Shown here in pieces: positions 61,683 through 64,000 of a stretch of DNA of 64,000 nt. Each line of letters opens with the position of its first letter. Position 1 is the first letter of the stretch. Under the pieces are notes generated by a model. The model was not told the origin of the DNA, made no database searches, and saw only the letters and a program-made list of their open reading frames with translations. This stretch comes from WTJO01 sp965660165. GTDB lineage: Bacteria; Pseudomonadota; Alphaproteobacteria; Puniceispirillales; Puniceispirillaceae. A program made the translations under genes and the position numbers. Location of the stretch: contig CBFHYU010000008.1 of NCBI GenBank assembly GCA_965660165.1, forward strand, positions 1 to 64,000, written 5' to 3'.

Positions 61683-62756
61683 GTGACACAAAATAATAGG
61701 GAAATGCCAGAAGACCGCCTCATTTCTGCGGAAAACCAGACAGGCAGAGACCCTGCATTACGGCCGCTTCATCTGGCTGATTTTATCGGGCAGGGGCAAG
61801 GGCGCAGCAATCTTGAAACCTTTATCCATGCCGCAAAGGGCAGGGAAGACGCAATGGATCATACATTGCTGCATGGCCCGCCAGGTCTTGGCAAAACCAC
61901 TATGGCACAGATAATTGCAACAGAGCTGAAGGTTGGCTTTAAGGCAACATCAGGGCCTGTTATTGCCCGTGCGGGCGATCTGGCGGCATTGCTTACAAAT
62001 TTAGCGCCACGGGATGTGCTGTTTATTGATGAAATTCATCGGCTAAACCCTGCTGTGGAAGAGGTGCTATATCCTGCATTAGAAGATTTTCAGCTAGATT
62101 TGATGATAGGTGAAGGACCATCTGCGCGATCTGTACGGATAGATTTACCGCCCTTCACGCTGGTGGGTGCAACTACACGTGCAGGCTTGCTTACCACCCC
62201 GCTTCGGGATCGGTTCGGAATTCAGATGCGGATGCATTATTATTCACATGATGAGCTTGCTAACATTGTTACAGCACAAGCCGAAAAGCTGGCAATGAAT
62301 CTTGCCCATGAAGGGGCGATGGAAATTGCATCACGCTCGCGCGGTACGCCAAGAGTGGCAGGGCGCCTGCTAAGACGAGTTCGGGATTTTGCCTCAGTTG
62401 ACGGGGTTGATCATATCACAGCAGAAGTAGCCGATAAGGCGCTTATATTGCTGGATGTTGACAAGATGGGATTAGATGGCATGGATAGGCGCTATCTGAT
62501 GACACTTGCTGAGCATTATGGCGGCGGGCCTGTGGGGGTAGATACGCTGGCGGCAGTGCTTTCAGAACAGCGTGATATGTTAGAAGAGGTGATAGAGCCA
62601 TATTTAATGCAGACTGGGCTGTTAATGCGTACCCCAAGGGGGCGATGCCTTGCACGTTCTGGCTGGTCATATATTGGCATGACACCTCCTGCGTCTGCAC
62701 TATCGCAACTTGATTTTCTTACTGATATGCCAGAGGGCAAAGGTGAGGCAGAATGA
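61683..62756 (+). CDS. ruvB: Holliday junction DNA helicase subunit RuvB
   Basis: About 357 aa. Walker A GPPGLGKTT, Walker B LFIDEIHRL, and the C-terminal winged helix QTGLLMRTPRGRC are clear. The start is uncertain. GTG at 61683 has AAAAGGA 9 bases upstream, with TTG 61659 and ATG 61704 as alternatives. Its stop overlaps the next ATG (ATGA). Confidence 0.94.
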   Translation: MTQNNREMPEDRLISAENQTGRDPALRPLHLADFIGQGQGRSNLETFIHAAKGREDAMDHTLLHGPPGLGKTTMAQIIATELKVGFKATSGPVIARAGDLAALLTNLAPRDVLFIDEIHRLNPAVEEVLYPALEDFQLDLMIGEGPSARSVRIDLPPFTLVGATTRAGLLTTPLRDRFGIQMRMHYYSHDELANIVTAQAEKLAMNLAHEGAMEIASRSRGTPRVAGRLLRRVRDFASVDGVDHITAEVADKALILLDVDKMGLDGMDRRYLMTLAEHYGGGPVGVDTLAAVLSEQRDMLEEVIEPYLMQTGLLMRTPRGRCLARSGWSYIGMTPPASALSQLDFLTDMPEGKGEAE

Positions 62757-63250
62757 CAAGCGCCAATGAGCCCTTTGCCGCATGGCTGGCATCATGCAAG
62801 GTTGGACTTGATGGTGACATTGTCACGCGTGCCAACCATAGCGAGCATCATTACCCACTTGTGATCCAATATGAAGATACAGATGCAGGTAGCATTACCT
62901 ATCATGCGAGCTATATCAATTTTGCCGAGCGTGCGCGCTCAGCTTGGCTTCGTGCGTCAGGCTTCTCGCTTGGCCACTGGTTGTCAGAATATCAGCAGGG
63001 GTTCGTTATCCGCAAACTAGAAGCAGAGTATAAAACCCCCTCTAAATTGCATGACCAGATGGTTGTCTGTACTTCAGTGGCCAGATGTGGTCGTGCATCT
63101 GTTGAATTGCATCAGAATATATTTCACGAAAATGGCCTTATTTCTGCCAGAGTTATCGTGCATGGTTGCTGGGTTGAGATAAATTCAGGTCCTAAGGCAT
63201 TTCCAGCACCATTACGAGACATAATTTCTACATTACAGCATGGACAGTAA
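62753..63250 (+). CDS. ybgC: YbgC-type acyl-CoA thioesterase (Tol-Pal locus)
   Basis: A 165-aa hotdog-fold thioesterase with YEDTDAGSITYHASYINFAERAR, including the Asp of the family's active site. It is coupled to ruvB by 4-bp overlap. It precedes tolQ, the known Tol-Pal order. Confidence 0.92.
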   Translation: MTSANEPFAAWLASCKVGLDGDIVTRANHSEHHYPLVIQYEDTDAGSITYHASYINFAERARSAWLRASGFSLGHWLSEYQQGFVIRKLEAEYKTPSKLHDQMVVCTSVARCGRASVELHQNIFHENGLISARVIVHGCWVEINSGPKAFPAPLRDIISTLQHGQ

Positions 63251-63361
63251 TCAAAAGGCTTCATATCGGTGCTTATTCATTGCATAAAGCGCATAAGCAT
63301 ATTAAGAGCGCTATATACGGCGTGTGAACGTTAGGAAAATCAGGTAAAGTCAGAGGATGTT
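63251..63361 (+). promoter_or_regulatory. Spacer before tolQ
   Basis: A 111-bp spacer with AGAGGA just before the tolQ ATG. It probably holds a tol promoter, but I cannot fix its hexamers. Confidence 0.35.
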
Positions 63362-64000
63362 ATGGCAGACACAGTAACCCTTCAACAGACAGCAATTCAG
63401 ACCCAGCATGTTGATATGAGCATGTTTGGCCTGTTTCTAGCGGCAGACCCTATCGTCAAATTTGTGATGTTTATTCTGGTGGCAGCTTCTGTCTGGGGCT
63501 GGGCTATCATTTTTTCAAAGATAGCGCTGTTCAGAAAACAACGTAAAACAATGGCCGAATTTGATAATGATTTTTGGTCAGGTGGCTCACTAGAAGATTT
63601 ATATAATCAAACTGGCGACCAGCCTGAATCAGCACAGGCACGGGTGTTTGTAGCGGCTATGTATGAATTGCGCCGCGCAAAAATGAATGGTCTTGCGATG
63701 GGGCGATCAGAAGGGTTGCGCGCAAATGTGATGATGCGGATAGATAGAAGCATGACATCGACCATCACCAAAGAGATGGAACGGCTGGAAGCGGGCATGA
63801 GCGTGCTTGCCTCTATTGGTTCTGTATCTCCATTTGTAGGATTATTTGGCACAGTCTGGGGAATTATGAACAGTTTTACCTCGATCGCAGAATCCAAAAA
63901 TACCTCGCTTGCGGTGGTTGCGCCTGGTATTGCCGAAGCGCTTTTTGCGACTGCATTGGGGCTGGCCGCCGCTATTCCTGCGGTTGTGGCCTATAATAAA
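63362..64000 (+). CDS. tolQ: Tol-Pal system protein TolQ, cut off by the window end
   Basis: The first 213 codons of tolQ, an inner-membrane proton-channel subunit of the Tol-Pal system that drives outer-membrane constriction during division. It starts MADTVTLQQTAIQTQH. A first helix is FVMFILVAASVWGWAIIF (about 33-50). A second runs from about 160 with SPFVGLFGTVWGIMNSF, and a third, ALFATALGLAAAIPAVVAYN, is at the edge. AGAGGATG lies just before the ATG. The stop is outside the window. Confidence 0.92.
   Translation, partial: MADTVTLQQTAIQTQHVDMSMFGLFLAADPIVKFVMFILVAASVWGWAIIFSKIALFRKQRKTMAEFDNDFWSGGSLEDLYNQTGDQPESAQARVFVAAMYELRRAKMNGLAMGRSEGLRANVMMRIDRSMTSTITKEMERLEAGMSVLASIGSVSPFVGLFGTVWGIMNSFTSIAESKNTSLAVVAPGIAEALFATALGLAAAIPAVVAYNK

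Noticed and set aside
1..64000. tRNA, rRNA, CRISPR array, insertion sequence or prophage
   Set aside because: No cloverleaf with a TTCGANNCC arm, no transposase or integrase, and no regularly spaced direct repeats were found.

Overview
The window is a gene-dense stretch of chromosome from an alphaproteobacterium. The evidence is the ruvC-ruvA-ruvB-ybgC-tolQ order at the right end, a zapA / 6S RNA / 5-FTHF cyclo-ligase block, a Cys-less L31, an Hsp20 gene with a ROSE-type leader, and a large periplasmic formate dehydrogenase locus with alphaproteobacterial accessory families (DUF3305, DUF3306, DUF6352, DUF6505). Base composition is moderate to AT-rich by eye, and the stator genes at the left end look sodium-type (PomAB-like). 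A marine, SAR116-like lineage is plausible but not proven. I see no tRNA, rRNA, insertion sequence, prophage or CRISPR array.

Layout. 0-3.6 kb: an APS-kinase-like/nucleotidyltransferase fusion, a PomA/PomB-like stator pair and a DUF1566 protein. 3.6-5.8 kb: rpoN with a recognisable promoter and terminator, and an unlisted 58-aa gene. 5.9-9.0 kb: an M23 peptidase plus a membrane partner, divergent from three consecutive bactofilin genes. 9-10.7 kb: small lipoprotein, secreted and hypothetical genes. 10.6-13.2 kb: tupA-2OG oxygenase-hisI-zinc ribbon, divergent from a ModE-like regulator. 13.3-33.5 kb: a formate dehydrogenase and molybdopterin region. It holds small cytochrome and DUF genes, an Mrp ATPase, a lipoate-ligase-like protein, a 668-aa polyferredoxin, a TorD-like chaperone, a small TAT protein, FdhA, FdhB, a lipoprotein, FdhC, a WD40-cytochrome c fusion, a 40-aa membrane peptide, a trypsin-like protease, and moaA-mobB-moeA-moaD-moaE. 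33.6-40.4 kb: a lactate dehydrogenase-like flavoprotein, a ferredoxin-reductase-like flavoprotein, tupB/tupC, glycerate kinase, RarD and cyclophilin. 40.5-43.3 kb: UspA, TIGR02186, TSUP permease and a BigR-like ArsR regulator without cysteines. 43.5-48.6 kb: a hypothetical gene, DUF1285, NUDIX, hsp20, rpmE and an ABC exporter. 48.6-56.6 kb: a second MotA/OmpA-type pair, suhB, efp, gap and tkt. 57-64 kb: DUF4164, zapA, 6S RNA, 5-FTHF cyclo-ligase, a YmdB-like phosphoesterase, yebC, ruvCAB, ybgC and the start of tolQ.

How the genes fit together. The central 25 kb reads as one functional theme. Tungstate or molybdate is taken up by TupA plus TupBC, which are split to either side of the cluster. 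Metal-dependent control would come from the ModE-like protein, and pterin cofactor from Moa/Mob/Moe. The enzyme is matured by a TorD-like chaperone and exported as a Tat substrate. Electrons would pass from FdhA through FdhB to the cytochrome b subunit FdhC, with a WD40-cytochrome c and other c-type cytochromes nearby. FdhA has cysteine, not selenocysteine, at the metal-ligand position. The least explained parts are the accessory proteins around this enzyme, the bactofilin/M23 module and its shared intergenic repeats, the ROSE-like RNA thermometer, and the ArsR/TSUP locus.
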